64,000 nucleotides of DNA, taken from NCBI GenBank assembly GCA_963693315.1, contig OY856188.1, positions 223,180,996 through 223,244,995 of the forward strand, given 5' to 3'. Positions 35,553 to 47,289 of this stretch are shown piece by piece. Source of the stretch: Diogma glabrata. Its lineage: Eukaryota; Arthropoda; Insecta; Diptera; Cylindrotomidae. A model generated the notes under the pieces. That model was not told the origin of the DNA and did not search any database. It saw only the letters and a list, made by a program, of their open reading frames with translations. A program made the position numbers and the translations under genes. Every line of letters starts with the position of its first letter. Within the stretch, counting starts at the first letter, position 1.

Positions 35553-35919
35553 GTCCCTGGGTTCACGCCGATTTCATGTGATGATTACCACATATTTTAT
35601 ACTTCGTGATGCGCCTGTCATTGACGAGTCCGAAAACTTGTTCTGCCATTTTTCTCGATTCAGGTGCTTTTTCTGCAAACTCCGACTCTAGCTGACCCTC
35701 GTGTTCTAAAACAAATTTTCAACCCCCACAGTTAAAACAAAATGTGGTAGCAAATTTACAAGATTGCGAGCAATCAGCAATTTTTGCTTGCCGAAGGAAT
35801 AAGCGGCCGATTTGAGGAACATGGCAGAACAAAAGTTATCGAACTCGTCAAGGACAGGCGCCTCACGAAGTATAAAATATGTGGTAATCATCACGTGAAA
35901 TCGGCGTGGGCCCAGGGAC
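35553..35919. mobile_element. 367-bp MITE, TA-flanked, TIR GTCCCTGGG
   Basis: Inverted arms begin GTCCCTGGG and continue with cacgccgatttca and tgatgattaccacatattt-like phrases. TA flanks both ends (35551-35552, 35920-35921). The element at 61591-62791 is a longer relative, so this copy is probably an internal-deletion derivative. Confidence 0.87.
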
Positions 35920-36039
35920 TAATACTTTGCTATCCTATTTCATAGATTAAACATCAACTATTACATCTCAACGCCAAAAACCATAGTGATAGGTGGTAGA
36001 CCCCAAAAATAGTTTCGGCGAACGAGATGAGTCGAGCAA

Positions 36040-37140
36040 GCTAGTATTTTACACACATTGTTCAGCAGGGCGATGCTACGATAATTCGTATACTTTAGGC
36101 GATCACTTTTCTTATGTAGCGGAACAATGAGCGATGGTTTCTAAACAGTAGGTAGTTCTTGGTCCCAAATTGCAAAAATCAGGTCGTAAATACGACAAGA
36201 GCTGCTCTTCCATTTTTAAATAGTTCTGCAGGAATGCCATTGATACCTGGTGATTTACCATTTTTCAGTTTTTTATAACAGCTTCCACTTCTTCTATTGT
36301 TGGGTAGGGTACAACAATCTCCTCACTTGACGGAATAATTGCTCGAAAAGGATGAACTACATTCGTCCCATTCAGTAGGTCTTGAAAGTGGGATCGCTAT
36401 ACATGCTAGCACACCACGTTTATTTGTTGTAATCATCCACTTTGGATGGCGGTGGATGTTGGGTGGGAATCTTTTGTCAGATTCCTTGCATTGGCAAAAC
36501 GCTCTTTCGAATTTTTATTAACCGCATGTCGGCTGATGTTTTCGATACAGCTCTTCAGGTGTTCTTAGTTCTTTTATCGTATAAGCTAGATAGATAATCA
36601 TAGCTTGGGAGTTTTGGGTGTTCCTTGTTTACCATTTTTCTCGCACTTTTTGTTTATGTTAAACGCTTTGGTGGCAGTTTCCGATTGTAGTTTGTGCTGC
36701 GGATAAAATGGTTTATTGAAGCGTTTGCCATTCATTTTGAGTTTTTTGGCATCTCAGGCGGGATGATCTATTTTCATTCTTCCATCGTTTGATTTCCACG
36801 TTGCTTTGTGAATTCTATTGTGAGGAAAGAAAGTGCTGGATATAACTACATCATAAATTATAGTATGGATGTAGTTATTAGTTATCGTTCAGCTGCGTTA
36901 AAGCCGTTAGTGTTCAGCTTCAGTTGCATTGGTTTTAAAACACAATCATTGAGTATAAGCAGTATTGGCTTTCTCCCCTTCCACTACCTACACCAACCTA
37001 ATTCTATCAGCGTTGCCCAGGTTGTTGTTGTTGTAGCGACTTTTCGTCGAAATTGTTGTGATGGTTCTTGGTCGGAACTGAGTTTCGAGTACTTCAGGGG
37101 CGTAAACCCGTCCATCTTGAGAAGTTTGTTGCCCAGGTAG
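36040..37140 (-). pseudogene. Decayed RTE-like LINE: 5' region, endonuclease remnant, RT start
   Basis: On the minus strand, 36080-36330 gives the RT phrases KNGKSPGINGIPAELFK and, after stops, a segment resembling an RTE fingers region. Near 36790-36815 there is HKATWKSNDGRMKIDHP, an endonuclease-end signature. The distal part near 37000-37030 matches the 5' region of the fragment at 2768. Stops and deletions abound. It is homologous to 13690-14490. The open frames on the + strand are shadows. Confidence 0.7.
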
Positions 37141-37533
37141 CACGGTGTGGACGTAGAATTTCAGATTTCATTACCCTTATATAAACATACCGTTGAAATA
37201 AAACGAGCGGATATATTCTGTTTTAAGGGGATATTCCTTCTACTAAGGCGCCGAGATTTTTTTTTAATTTGATATAGAATCACTCACTGAAGCGAATAAA
37301 ACAAAAACGAGCTGTATATCAGTCCCGGGGTCCGGGAAAAAGAAATTTATAATTTGCTTATCAAAGCACCCTAAAAAAATCCACTGCGCCTTAGTTCAAG
37401 TAATCATGCCTAAACAAGAATAAGGAGATTTTTCATTCACTAATAAAAATTGTGTATTCCGTCATTATTAAAAAATTATATTCCGAAAATAATTCACAAA
37501 TTTGAATTGCGTCAAATAAATGTCATACATTAG
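37141..37533. other. Intergenic, no gene seen
   Basis: AT-rich sequence with no supported feature. Confidence 0.4.
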
Positions 37534-38767
37534 GCCTCGCATACACGATGATAGTAAACTGTCTGGGTAGTACGGTCATGACAATTCAACTGCCATAACA
37601 TTGTGACAGTGCTAATACACGGCACTGGCTTGCTCGACAGTTGTATTTAACAAAAAATCAAATATATCAAAAATCAGCTCTGCAAAATGATAATGAACTG
37701 TCAAGACAGCTGCATTCACCCGATGATAGCTCTGTCACTGTCATGGCAGGATTGTCACACTATCAAGTCCATTTTGATAGTATGACAGAAGTGTCAAGAC
37801 TACCCAGGTAGTACGTAATCGATTTTTAATAGATATGGTATCGATTACATGTAATCATATAATCGAAACATGTTTCGATGTAGTTTCGATACTGGATCGA
37901 TTACATTTAGAACAACGTGTTCGCCCTAGTAAGCGAATATGTGATCGATACCAAATCAAAACTGTAGTCGATACCAAATCGAAACAAGTAAACGAAACTT
38001 AATCGAAACCTGTTTCGATACAAAACCGAAACTACTAGTGGCAATGTAATCGAAAGTTTAGAGTTATTTTTTGTGTTAATTTAAAATATTAATTTTGATT
38101 TTAAATATTATAATTTTTATTAGTAATTTATTTATTATAATATAAAACACATTTTACATATTTTTATTAAGTATAATTACAAAAACTTAAAACTATACAT
38201 GTGAATGTGAACCTGAAATGAGAAAAAATGTCATTAAAAGAAATAGTTTTTAGAATTATAGTTATATAATTAAAATGTGAACCTGAAATGAGAAAAAATA
38301 TCGTTAAAAAAAAATAGTTTATAGAAATATAGATGTATATATCAAATCAATAAATTCAAATTACAGGTTATGTTATATGATGAAAATAAAATTAAAATAA
38401 TTCTACAGAATACATATTTTCTCATATTTATAACATTAAAATGTACTTACTGTTGAAATATATTATATTATTCACAAAACTTTTTATTTGTTTAATTTAT
38501 CAACAAATACATATGTTACGCGCGACTATATGTAAATGAAAGATATGTGCAATTTTAAATGTCAAATCGCCATATTTTTTAATTAGAGTGAGGTGACAAT
38601 ATACATTATAGGTATGCCTCTTTTCTCCAATTCGAAACTATCGATTACAAAACGATTTCGATTGCAGTTTCTTGCCTGGGTAACTTTCTTTCACATCTTG
38701 CCAAAAGTCATGACAGTCGATGTCATGGCAGCAACTGTCACGTCTACTGACATCGTGTATACGAGGC
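37534..38767. mobile_element. TGACA-word MITE containing another MITE
   Basis: The inverted ends are GCCTCGcATACACGATG-like. The flanking arms (37534-37801 and 38686-38767) are rich in TGACA/TGTCA and GACAGT words in both orientations. Related sequence lies at 40985-41130 and 47290-47640 (phrase catcgtg, catacgag). The target duplication was not resolved. Without the inner insert it is about 350 bp. Confidence 0.7.
37802..38682. mobile_element. 881-bp element with ATCGAAAC-word ends, probable ACT duplication
   Basis: The TIR begins ACCCAGG on the left; the inverse of the right end is TACCCAGG. ACT lies outside both ends (37799-37801, 38683-38685), with the 3' end one base longer. The left 250 bp are packed with ATCGAAAC/GTTTCGAT and GTATCGAT words; the right end has fewer. 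The middle is AT-rich and contains a 60-bp direct repeat (gtgaacctgaaatgagaaa twice, 38209-38300). No protein is encoded. Confidence 0.72.
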
Positions 38768-38833
38768 TGTATTTCAATCCATAATCATATTTTGACAATT
38801 TTCAAAACCAAACATTAAATAATTACAATCCTA

Positions 38834-40014
38834 GTGTTCGGTACAGCAAATGTGAGAAAAAATATCATGTTTTTTATGGTCAGTTGCCTAGGATGAAACG
38901 CACTCATTTATCACGAAAAAATCAAGCTATTTATTGCTTTTAAACGTCAACATTTATCGTATTTAACTGTCAGTCTAATGTTTGAGTTACATATTTAGTT
39001 TTCGTTATTGTTGTTATCAATTTTTGGCCTGTTTATTTTATTTTCTATCAATATTTTAGTAATTTTAAATAAAACAAAATTGTAAATATTTAAAAGCAAA
39101 TAAAATAGAATTTTAATGATAAATTTATTTTGAGAGGATACAATGTTTAAATTCTAAGATATAGTTGATTGGTAGAGTTTATTTTGAAGATAATCTGGTA
39201 ATAGTTATAGCTCTACTAGACAATATACCTACTGCTTTTTAGGATCTCAAAGTTGTTTGACTTTGGACGGCTGACCATTTGTTAACACGAGAACTTGTAT
39301 TTGACGAAAAAGGTTTTGTTTTCATCGACATCATTAATTTTGAGTTCGATCTTTGGATGGTTTCACCATCTTGTATCCAGCTGAATTTAAGATAATTGGC
39401 AATTTTTCAGTAACAATACAACAATTACAACAATAACAATACATCAATTAAAAGTGGCAAATAAAGCCATTTCTACCATGGTATTATATGTGGGGCTCCG
39501 ACTGAAACAAAATCGATCTCCAATTTGGTGAAACGTTTCATTATTTGCCAAATACTACAAAAACTTATATACTTGAGTTTGTGGTCTCACATTTAGAAAA
39601 ACTCGTTTCTCCTCAGCACAATGGTTTATAAATTTATCTGCAATTAACCAAAACTTAACTTCACTTAAAAAATAAATGTTTAAACCATAAATATTTACTC
39701 AAACCTTCGAATAATTTAATTGGTTAATCTTAGTGAAAATGGAACACTAAATTTATTAAAGATATTTTCTAAATAAAGATTAAAATAACTTAAAATTTAA
39801 TATTATAAGAAATAAATTTTTTTTATAAATGATTTTCGATGTTGTCATTAATTACGCTTTTATAAAATTTGACGTTTAAATCCAAAAAACATATTTTTCT
39901 TTCTTTTGGCTGTTCGGTGCGGTTTGAAGTAATATCACACGAAGTGAAGTTAGTGGTAGAAAATTTTGACGTTTAATAACGTGATTTTTTTTATCATTTT
40001 GCTGTACCGAACAC
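38834..40014. mobile_element. DNA-transposon remnant with GTGTTCGGTACAGC ends
   Basis: The left end reads GTGTTCGGTACAGCAAA and the right end at 40000-40014 is its inverse. A second right end is present at 40219-40233 because the terminal roughly 218 bp are tandemly duplicated. No transposase frame is seen in the roughly 1.2-kb interior. Target duplication was not resolved. Confidence 0.65.
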
Positions 40015-40236
40015 GCTCAATTATAAGAAATAAATTAATTTTTATAAATGATTTTCGATGTTGTCATTAATTACGCTTTTATAAAATTTGACGTTTAAAT
40101 CCAAAAAACATATTTTTCTTTCTTTTGGCTGTTCGGTGCGGTTTGAAGTAATATCACACGAAGTGAAGTTAGTGGCAGAAAATGTTGACGGTTAATAACG
40201 TGATTTTTTTTATCATTTTGCTGTACCGAACACGCT
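39803..40236. repeat. Tandem duplication of about 218 bp
   Basis: Two direct copies begin ttataagaaataaatt at 39803 and 40021. They differ at only a few positions (for example gtggtagaaaa versus gtggcagaaaa). Each contains the right terminus of the preceding element. Confidence 0.9.
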
Positions 40237-40370
40237 CATTAATTAACAAAAACATTAAATGAGAGTTCACAAACACAACTACAAAACTAGATCAAATGTT
40301 TTCATATTCGTTTTGTGGAATAAAAATCTTAAAAAAATCACTTTCTCTGCTCTGGCAAAAAGAAAACGAC

Positions 40371-40950
40371 ATAAAATAGATGTGCAGAATTTTTATATAT
40401 TTGACGTGCAGAATTTTCGTAATAACGACAGTTCGTGTTAAGTGAAAGTTGTCGCAATTTAAAGAAAACTATCTTTTTAATTAAAAGATACAAGAAAATA
40501 ATTGAATCGTTGCCTGTAAAAACGTTTATGTCTAAATTAAAATTTAAGTTCAAATTACATATACCACTGTTTCCGATAATCCTTTCCCAAAAATTTATTT
40601 ATTATAACAATATTAGTTTTAATTATTTTATAATTTGGATTATTTAGAATATTTGAATATCTTTATAAACAAATAATTTCATTTTCAAAAAAATATCATT
40701 CATTTTTATTTGAGTTATAAAAAAATAATTCATTTTCAAACAAAATGTCAAAATCATCCATTTTTATCTGAGTTTTTAAGTAGTTTTTGTTTTTTTTTAT
40801 TGTGGTAGCACTGCCTCTGAGCAGCGAACTTAGAACTAGAGATATATCTTGCAGAATTTTTCTGCATGCAGAAGTTACATGTAATTGCTTTCATATAACA
40901 ACACATGTTCTAATTTCGCTGCATGCAGAATTCTGCACATGTATTGGACC
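40371..40950. mobile_element. TGCAGAATT-rich repeat, copy B
   Basis: Homologous over its whole length to 31011-31528, with the same start and end phrases. It carries about 90 extra bases near 40670-40780 and lacks about 25 bases near 40440. The word TGCAGAATT/AATTCTGCA clusters at both edges. Confidence 0.75.
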
Positions 40951-40984
40951 GAACTCCAATACCGTTTTTATATATATTTTTTTT

Positions 40985-41130
40985 ATTTATGGTCCAATAC
41001 ACGACCAATAAACGCGCGACAGTTGCAGTTATGACAGGCACTGTCATGACTTTTGTCATGGTGTGAACGAAGATAGAGTTATGATAGTTCTGTCGCACTA
41101 TCAAAATAGACTTGATAGTAGGCGCGTTCC
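40985..41130. repeat. Fragment of the TGACA-word family
   Basis: This segment repeats TGACA/TGTCA and GACAGT phrases like 37534-37801, including cactatcaaaatagacttgat versus cactatcaagtccattttgat. It is a partial copy. Confidence 0.55.
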
Positions 41131-42232
41131 ATCCCAACGAATTTCATTTCTACAGGAGAAAGTTTCTACACCCTTTCCATAGGAAGACTACACTACGATT
41201 CTATCTCGATTCTTTCTTTAAAATTTTAAAGACTTTTGATTGGTTTAATCTCTGATCAAACTACCATCTATAAACTAATTTTACAAAACCGAACTAAAAC
41301 AAGAAAAATGCGACGTGAGGAAATAGTTTCAATCATATTTATGTAATAGTATTATCCTAAACAATATATTGTATTAATTATTTTAAAAGTGTGTTTATAA
41401 TAAATAAAAAATATGTGAATATAAAATTTGTAAACGTGGAAATAAAGGTAAAAAATTGAGACACAAAGTTTATTAAAACTAGTTGTTTTGCTTTTTCCTT
41501 AAATTTTTTACAGAAAGTCAACAATAATGGCGAATTTAAAACGATTGGTAAGATTGGACGTAGAAGACGTCCGATAAGACGTATCCAGCATAGTAAGCAT
41601 ATATAAAAACTTAAATCAGTTCTGTTCGGTATTATATTAAACTAAAATAATTTTAAAATTTATTTTGATGAATTACTTTTATATTTTCAGATACACTGCA
41701 AAAAGCTCAAAACTAAATAATGAATATGCTTATACAACAATACGTTATAAAAACATAACATAAATTAATTTAAATGCTTTAGTTTTCTAATTTTTAATAA
41801 AAATTAAGCAGAAAATGTTAACTTAAATATGTATGTATATGTAGACTAGTAAAAAAAATTATTAAAGATGTAACTATATATTCCACTAAACGAAAATGTA
41901 TATTTTAATTATTTCATTGCTTTATTCAAATTGTTCCTCGATTTCTACCTATAGAATCGTAGGTGAAAACTAACAAAATTTCCATAAAGATTCGTTAAAG
42001 AAATTAGTCTAAATTTCACTATAGAATCGTTGGGGAATATTCCATAGCGATTCAAGTGGTAGTATTACATGATGAATTGTAGTAGAGCATTCGTTCACGA
42101 ATCTGGCGGACATTTTATTTTTTTGCATATAAACTTCCATACCTTTTCCATCACGATTCCACTACTCAGAGAAGAAGTTTCTTCAACGATCATGGACGAA
42201 TCGATAGCATTTTATTCGCTGGGATTGAAAGT
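41126..42232. repeat. GAATCG/CGATTC-word region, possible element
   Basis: GAATCG or CGATTC and close variants recur about ten times, clustered at 41190-41220 and 41950-42210. The ends show only weak inverted similarity (ccatcccaacgaat versus the inverse of attcgctgggattg). The middle is plain AT-rich sequence. Boundaries are uncertain. Confidence 0.4.
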
Positions 42233-42490
42233 CAATCTTACTCAAATTTGCTTCGATCTACTCTATCACGAACAAGATTTGTGTAGCTGAAAGCAGTTTA
42301 TTTTCCGATTTTATTTAGATCGGTTATAAAGTTGTTTTGGTATTTTTAATAATAAAATGGACCAGTCAGATCGAAATATCAACCCAAAATAAAATTTTTT
42401 AATAATAATAAAATTGTGTGGTTTTTTTATGAAAAATTTTCAAATTTTTGGCATTCCATTGGTGATCTACTCAAAAGCTGCTTTGAGCAG

Positions 42491-42742
42491 TGTCAGAATT
42501 GTTGTTTTAGACTGATTATGTTTTATGGATATCATTTGCTGTTTATTCAATAGATGGCAGCACTATTCAGTTTCATGTATTATCGTTGCTGTATTCATTA
42601 TTGTTTATTGTAGTAAATAATCTGTCAAAAGAGAAATAAAGAACATTGTTTTATTCATTACTTTATTGGCTTATTATTACAAAATCTTGTTGTGCATTAA
42701 ACATCAGAAGTTAATTACCCATAATTCCACAAACATCCAATA
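42491..42742 (+). repeat. Copia 5' LTR
   Basis: 252 bp starting TGTCAGAATTG and ending CATCCAATA. The 5' end is the usual TG, but the 3' end is TA rather than CA. The boundary is supported by the equal length of both LTRs, the target duplication and the adjoining primer-binding site. Confidence 0.92.
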
Positions 42743-42889
42743 GGTTATGGGACCAGGACAGTGTTTCGGGTAATATTTTCTGAAAAAGAAGTAAAGAAAA
42801 ATTAAAAACATTAAGACACATTTTTGTGAGGTTATATCCAGCCGTGTGCGAAGTGAAAATTGTAACCGCAGAGCAAAATAGTTGAGAAA

Positions 42890-45800
42890 ATGGATTCAGA
42901 ATTGTCCAGAGTAAGCAAATTACAAGGAATTGACAACTGGAATCTATGGAAATTCCAGATCCAGATAATATTGAAGTCAATTGAAGCATGGGACATAGTA
43001 AATGGCACAAGAAAACAACCTGCACCCGTGGGCACAGAAGCGACGGCTGCTGAGAAAAAGGAAAATGCAGAAGCATTATGTAAATGGAATAAAACCGACG
43101 GAATGGCGCAAAAGGTAATCGTTACCACAATATCTGAGCAAACGATGATGCATATTTTGACATCAGAGAATTCTGAAGCAATGTGGAAAAAGCTAACGAA
43201 TATATATGAACAAAAATCAGAATCGACAATCCACATTTTACAACAAAAATGGTTTACATTGGCTAAAGATCCTTCACATGATATAGCAGCACATATCTCA
43301 AAAATTGAAGATATATCTAATAGGCTACAGGCAATGGGGGAGAAAATTGAAGATAAGGGAGTAATGACCAAAATTCTCCTAACTTTGCCACCAAATTTTG
43401 ATCATTTCATCAGTGCCTGGGAATCAACGGCTATCGCCGATAGAACGTTAGCCAACCTAACATCGAGATTAATAATTGAAGAGATGAGACAAAGTCAAAG
43501 AGGAGTAGAAGTCAATGCACTTGCTTCTAATGTAAGAGTAAACAGTAAGAATCGTTTTTCCGAGAATTATAATGGTAACAGAAATATTCGATATGTTAAG
43601 AATAAAGACGATGACCGAAAAAACACAAAGAGAAAACATGGAAAATGTAATTTTTGTCATAAACCCGGACATTGGGCAGCAGAATGTTGGAACAATCCAG
43701 AAAGTAAACAATATAAACTTAAAAATTACAAAGTTTCTGGACAAGAGAAAGGTGAAGCTCTCATAAGCGAAGCATTTGCCTCTGTACAAAAGACAGCGAA
43801 AACTACAGTCGAGGCCTGGTATATGGACACTGGAGCGAGCGATCACATGACTCATAATCTAGAGTGGTTCATAAAATACACACCAATGAAAGAAGACATC
43901 AAAATAAAAATTGGAGACGGAGAAAGCATTTCAGGCAAAGGTCGAGGTAGCATCAACATTACAGCATTTGATGGAGAAAAATGGACAGAATGTCACCTTT
44001 TAAATGTACTCTACGTGCCCAAGCTGAAATACAATCTCTTTTCTGGCGGTGTGGCCTTGGATAAAAATTTAACTCTAGAAGCTGATAAAAGAATCTGTAA
44101 ATTCAAAAAAGAAGGCAAAACCATAGCAGTAGGTGAGAGACAAAATAAACTATTTGAAATGAAAATCAAGATAACGCCAATCGAAAATGTCAAAGAAAGT
44201 GTTGATGAGGATCAAGCATGTATTGCTGAGAAAAGTTCTTTTCAAGAATGGCATCAAAAATTAGCTCATCAAAACTACACTCAAGTTAAAAATATTTTAA
44301 GAAATTATGACATAAATCCAAAAGGAGATGACAAAATAGTTTGTGAGCCTTGCGCATTGAGTAAAATCCATCGACTACCTTTTCCTCAGCAAAGCAGTAC
44401 AAATACCAATCGTATTGGCCAAATAATACACGCAGATGTGTGTGGACCTCTACCAGAAAAGTCGTTCACAGGAGCTAAGTATTTTCTTCTATTGAAGGAT
44501 GATTACTCACATTATAGAACCGTATATTTCTTGGGTGCAAAATCAGATGTGCTGGAGTGTCTAAAAGACTATGTAAAGAAAACAGAAAAACATTGCCCCA
44601 GAGGAATAGAAATTTTTAGATCTGACAATGGCCTGGAATTTGTCAATCAAGAAGTCACAAAATTGATGAAAGAATATGGAATTTCTCACCAAAATTCAGT
44701 AGTCTACTGCCCTGAGCAAAATGGCAAAATAGAACGAGAAAACAGAACTGTTGTAGAAGCTGCTCGAACAATGCTACATGCTGCACAATTTGAACTTAAA
44801 TTCTGGGCAGAAGCAGTAAACACTGCCGTTTATGTTTTGAACTGCACAGGAACCAGTAGCATTAAGAATCAATCACCATATGAAATTTGGTACAACAAGC
44901 GACCAAATATTCAGGAATTTCATATATTTGGAGAGAAAGTTTACGTAAAGTTGCCTGAAAATAAAGTAAAGAAGCTAGACCTCAAAGGTGAAATAGGTTA
45001 CTTTGTAGGCTACGGCGATACAGTAAAAGGTAACAGAATTTGGATTCCAGAGGAAGGCGATATTTTTGTCAGAAAACATATTATCTATACAGGAAAACTA
45101 ATAGAGTCTACTGAAAGAGTTCAGAATCAAGCACTGTTGTATCTACCTGAGGAAGAAAATAAACAATTCAAAAATAGTCAGGCTGAAAGAAAAGATGACG
45201 AGCAAATTGAAGAAAATTTAGAAAATCTTGAGTTACCTAACCAATTATCTGGTTCAGAAGAAGAAAATGAGACATTTTGTACGCCAGAACCCGAAAGAAG
45301 TACAGGAATACAACTGAGAGATCGATCCAAACTAAATAAACCTAAGAAATTAGAAGACTACGAAGTAAATTTAGATAATGTCTGTGATTATTGCATTGAA
45401 AACCCAGAAGAACCGCTGACTTTTCAACAAGCTGTAAACGGTACGAATGCACAAGAGTGGAAACAAGCAATGGAAGAGGAAATGAATTCCTTAAAAACCA
45501 GCAACGTGTGGGAGCTCGTTGAAGTACCAAAGAACTCAACCATAGTTGAAAATAAATGGGTTTATAAATTAAAAACTGATACGAATGGAACCATACAAAA
45601 ATTTAGAGCCAGATTAGTAGCCAAAGGCTTCTCTCAGCGTGAAGGAATAGACTTCAATGAAACCTTTAGCCCTGTAGTAAGATTCGACTCCATCCGAATA
45701 TTATTAACAGTGATTGTTCAAGAAAATTTAGTACTCAAACAGTTTGACGTAAAAACTGCCTTTTTAAATGGTGATATAGAAGAGGTTATATACATGAGGC

Positions 45801-46963
45801 AGCCAACAGGATTTAACGATGGTACAACAAGAGTATGTAAGCTACTAAAAAGTTTATATGGTTTACGTCAATCGTCTAGATGTTGGAACCAAAGAATAAA
45901 AGTTTTTCTAACAAACAATGGACTCGAACAATCAAAAGCTGATCCCTGCATATACATTTTGATCAAAAATAATCTGATAATACTCCTAGTGAGCATCTAC
46001 ATAGATGATGGACTAGTAGCTGGGATCGACGAAGAGACTGTGAATGAATTCTTATGTGCACTTGAGAAAGAATTTGATATCACTACTGGAGATGCTGATA
46101 CTTACCTTGGTTTACAGATTGAAAGACAAAACGATGGCTCTATTCTCTTACGTCAAAGTGCCTACACAAGAAAAATTATCAATAAATTTAATTTAGAGCA
46201 AGCAAATGCTCTTGCAATACCAGCCGATCCACATCAACAGTTGAATGCAAATTTAAATGATAATGAGAAGACTGAGTTAACAACTGCTCCCTATAGAGAA
46301 GCTGTGGGCAGCTTGTTATATTTATCAAAAGGGACGAGACCAGATATATCCTTTTCGGTTAGTATGGTTAGTCGATATATGGAAAAACCAACGAAATTGC
46401 ATTGGAATGCAGTCAAGAGAATTATGAAATACCTAAAAGGAACTGTTGATTATGGTTTGCACTTTAAGAAGAAGAAAACGTTATCTTTATTTGGCTACAG
46501 TGATGCAGATTTTGCAGGAGATATTGCAACACGCAAATCAACAACAGGATTTATAGTTGTTTGGAGTGGATGTGTTGTTAGCTGGAGTTCTCAAAAACAG
46601 TCTACAGTTGCCACCTCTACCACTTATTCGGAATACATTGCAGCCTTTCAAACAGTCAAGGAAATAGTGTGGCTCTTAAAGTTAATTGGAGAGATCTATC
46701 CTTATCAAAATATTGCTACAACTCTCCATATTGACAATCAAAGTACAATTGAATTAATTAAAAATCCTGTTCTTCACAAACGAAGTAAACATATTGACGT
46801 ACAATATCACTACATCCGAGAACAATATGAAAAGAAAGTTTTTCAACTGAAATACATCAACACCAAAGAACAGCCAGCAGATATCCTCACCAAACCCTTG
46901 GAAAGAAGAATCTTCGAAGTTCATCGCAACAAAATATGCTCCAAACTTGAAGAGGATGCATAA
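42890..46963 (+). CDS. Copia gag-pol polyprotein, 1357 aa, intact
   Basis: A single frame encodes capsid and enzymes that assemble cytoplasmic particles, copy the RNA and integrate the DNA. Domain order: UBN2-type Gag (about 1-220), CCHC zinc knuckle starting at residue 253 (CNFCHKPGHWAAEC), aspartic protease (DTGAS, Asp313), GAG-pre-integrase zinc region (HQKLAHQ to CEPCALSK), and integrase core with Asp516, Asp579 and Glu615 (35 residues between the last two). Then comes reverse transcriptase with YIDD at 1037-1040 (many Copia proteins have YVDD), and RNase H (a DADFAGD segment), ending ADILTKPL. No stops or frameshifts. Length is normal for the family. Confidence 0.96.
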   Translation: MDSELSRVSKLQGIDNWNLWKFQIQIILKSIEAWDIVNGTRKQPAPVGTEATAAEKKENAEALCKWNKTDGMAQKVIVTTISEQTMMHILTSENSEAMWKKLTNIYEQKSESTIHILQQKWFTLAKDPSHDIAAHISKIEDISNRLQAMGEKIEDKGVMTKILLTLPPNFDHFISAWESTAIADRTLANLTSRLIIEEMRQSQRGVEVNALASNVRVNSKNRFSENYNGNRNIRYVKNKDDDRKNTKRKHGKCNFCHKPGHWAAECWNNPESKQYKLKNYKVSGQEKGEALISEAFASVQKTAKTTVEAWYMDTGASDHMTHNLEWFIKYTPMKEDIKIKIGDGESISGKGRGSINITAFDGEKWTECHLLNVLYVPKLKYNLFSGGVALDKNLTLEADKRICKFKKEGKTIAVGERQNKLFEMKIKITPIENVKESVDEDQACIAEKSSFQEWHQKLAHQNYTQVKNILRNYDINPKGDDKIVCEPCALSKIHRLPFPQQSSTNTNRIGQIIHADVCGPLPEKSFTGAKYFLLLKDDYSHYRTVYFLGAKSDVLECLKDYVKKTEKHCPRGIEIFRSDNGLEFVNQEVTKLMKEYGISHQNSVVYCPEQNGKIERENRTVVEAARTMLHAAQFELKFWAEAVNTAVYVLNCTGTSSIKNQSPYEIWYNKRPNIQEFHIFGEKVYVKLPENKVKKLDLKGEIGYFVGYGDTVKGNRIWIPEEGDIFVRKHIIYTGKLIESTERVQNQALLYLPEEENKQFKNSQAERKDDEQIEENLENLELPNQLSGSEEENETFCTPEPERSTGIQLRDRSKLNKPKKLEDYEVNLDNVCDYCIENPEEPLTFQQAVNGTNAQEWKQAMEEEMNSLKTSNVWELVEVPKNSTIVENKWVYKLKTDTNGTIQKFRARLVAKGFSQREGIDFNETFSPVVRFDSIRILLTVIVQENLVLKQFDVKTAFLNGDIEEVIYMRQPTGFNDGTTRVCKLLKSLYGLRQSSRCWNQRIKVFLTNNGLEQSKADPCIYILIKNNLIILLVSIYIDDGLVAGIDEETVNEFLCALEKEFDITTGDADTYLGLQIERQNDGSILLRQSAYTRKIINKFNLEQANALAIPADPHQQLNANLNDNEKTELTTAPYREAVGSLLYLSKGTRPDISFSVSMVSRYMEKPTKLHWNAVKRIMKYLKGTVDYGLHFKKKKTLSLFGYSDADFAGDIATRKSTTGFIVVWSGCVVSWSSQKQSTVATSTTYSEYIAAFQTVKEIVWLLKLIGEIYPYQNIATTLHIDNQSTIELIKNPVLHKRSKHIDVQYHYIREQYEKKVFQLKYINTKEQPADILTKPLERRIFEVHRNKICSKLEEDA

Positions 46964-47031
46964 CTTATTAAATACTGTACCTTTGTTTGTTCGATTTTGA
47001 GTAATTTTGATATTCCAGAAAACAGTGGGAG

Positions 47032-47283
47032 TGTCAGAATTGTTGTTTTAGACTGATTATGTTTTATGGATATCATTTGCTGTTTATTCAATAGATGGCA
47101 GCACTATTCAGTTTCATGTATTATCGTTGCTGTATTCATTATTGTTTATTGTAGTAAATAATCTGTCAAAAGAGAAATAAAGAACATTGTTTTATTCATT
47201 ACTTTATTGGCTTATTATTACAAAATCTTGTTGTGCATTAAACATCAGAAGTTAATTACCCATAATTCCACAAACATCCAATA
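47032..47283 (+). repeat. Copia 3' LTR
   Basis: 252 bp, apparently identical to the 5' LTR. It follows the purine-rich tract aacagtgggag. AGCAG target duplication lies immediately after. Confidence 0.93.
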
Positions 47284-47289
47284 AGCAGC

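Larger units (their letters stand above)
42491..47283 (+). mobile_element. Complete Copia (Ty1/copia) LTR retrotransposon, 4793 bp
   Basis: The LTRs at 42491-42742 and 47032-47283 are both 252 bp and appear identical. The target duplication AGCAG lies at 42486-42490 and 47284-47288. A primer-binding site GGTTATGGGACCAGG follows the 5' LTR directly; it resembles the site used by Drosophila copia, which pairs with an internal part of initiator tRNA-Met. A purine-rich tract precedes the 3' LTR. The internal region holds one uninterrupted gag-pol frame. Identical LTRs and an open frame indicate a very recent insertion. It sits between ZAD genes 2 and 3. Confidence 0.96.

Noticed and set aside
36808..37140. 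110-aa + strand frame
   Set aside because: It overlaps the antisense 5' region of a LINE remnant and has no family match.
41126..42232. Confident call of a ninth word-filled element (GAATCG)
   Set aside because: Word enrichment is visible, but the end repeats are weak and no target duplication was found, so it is kept only as a low-confidence repeat.
42832..43371. 179-aa minus-strand frame opposite Copia gag
   Set aside because: A shadow of the long Copia frame.
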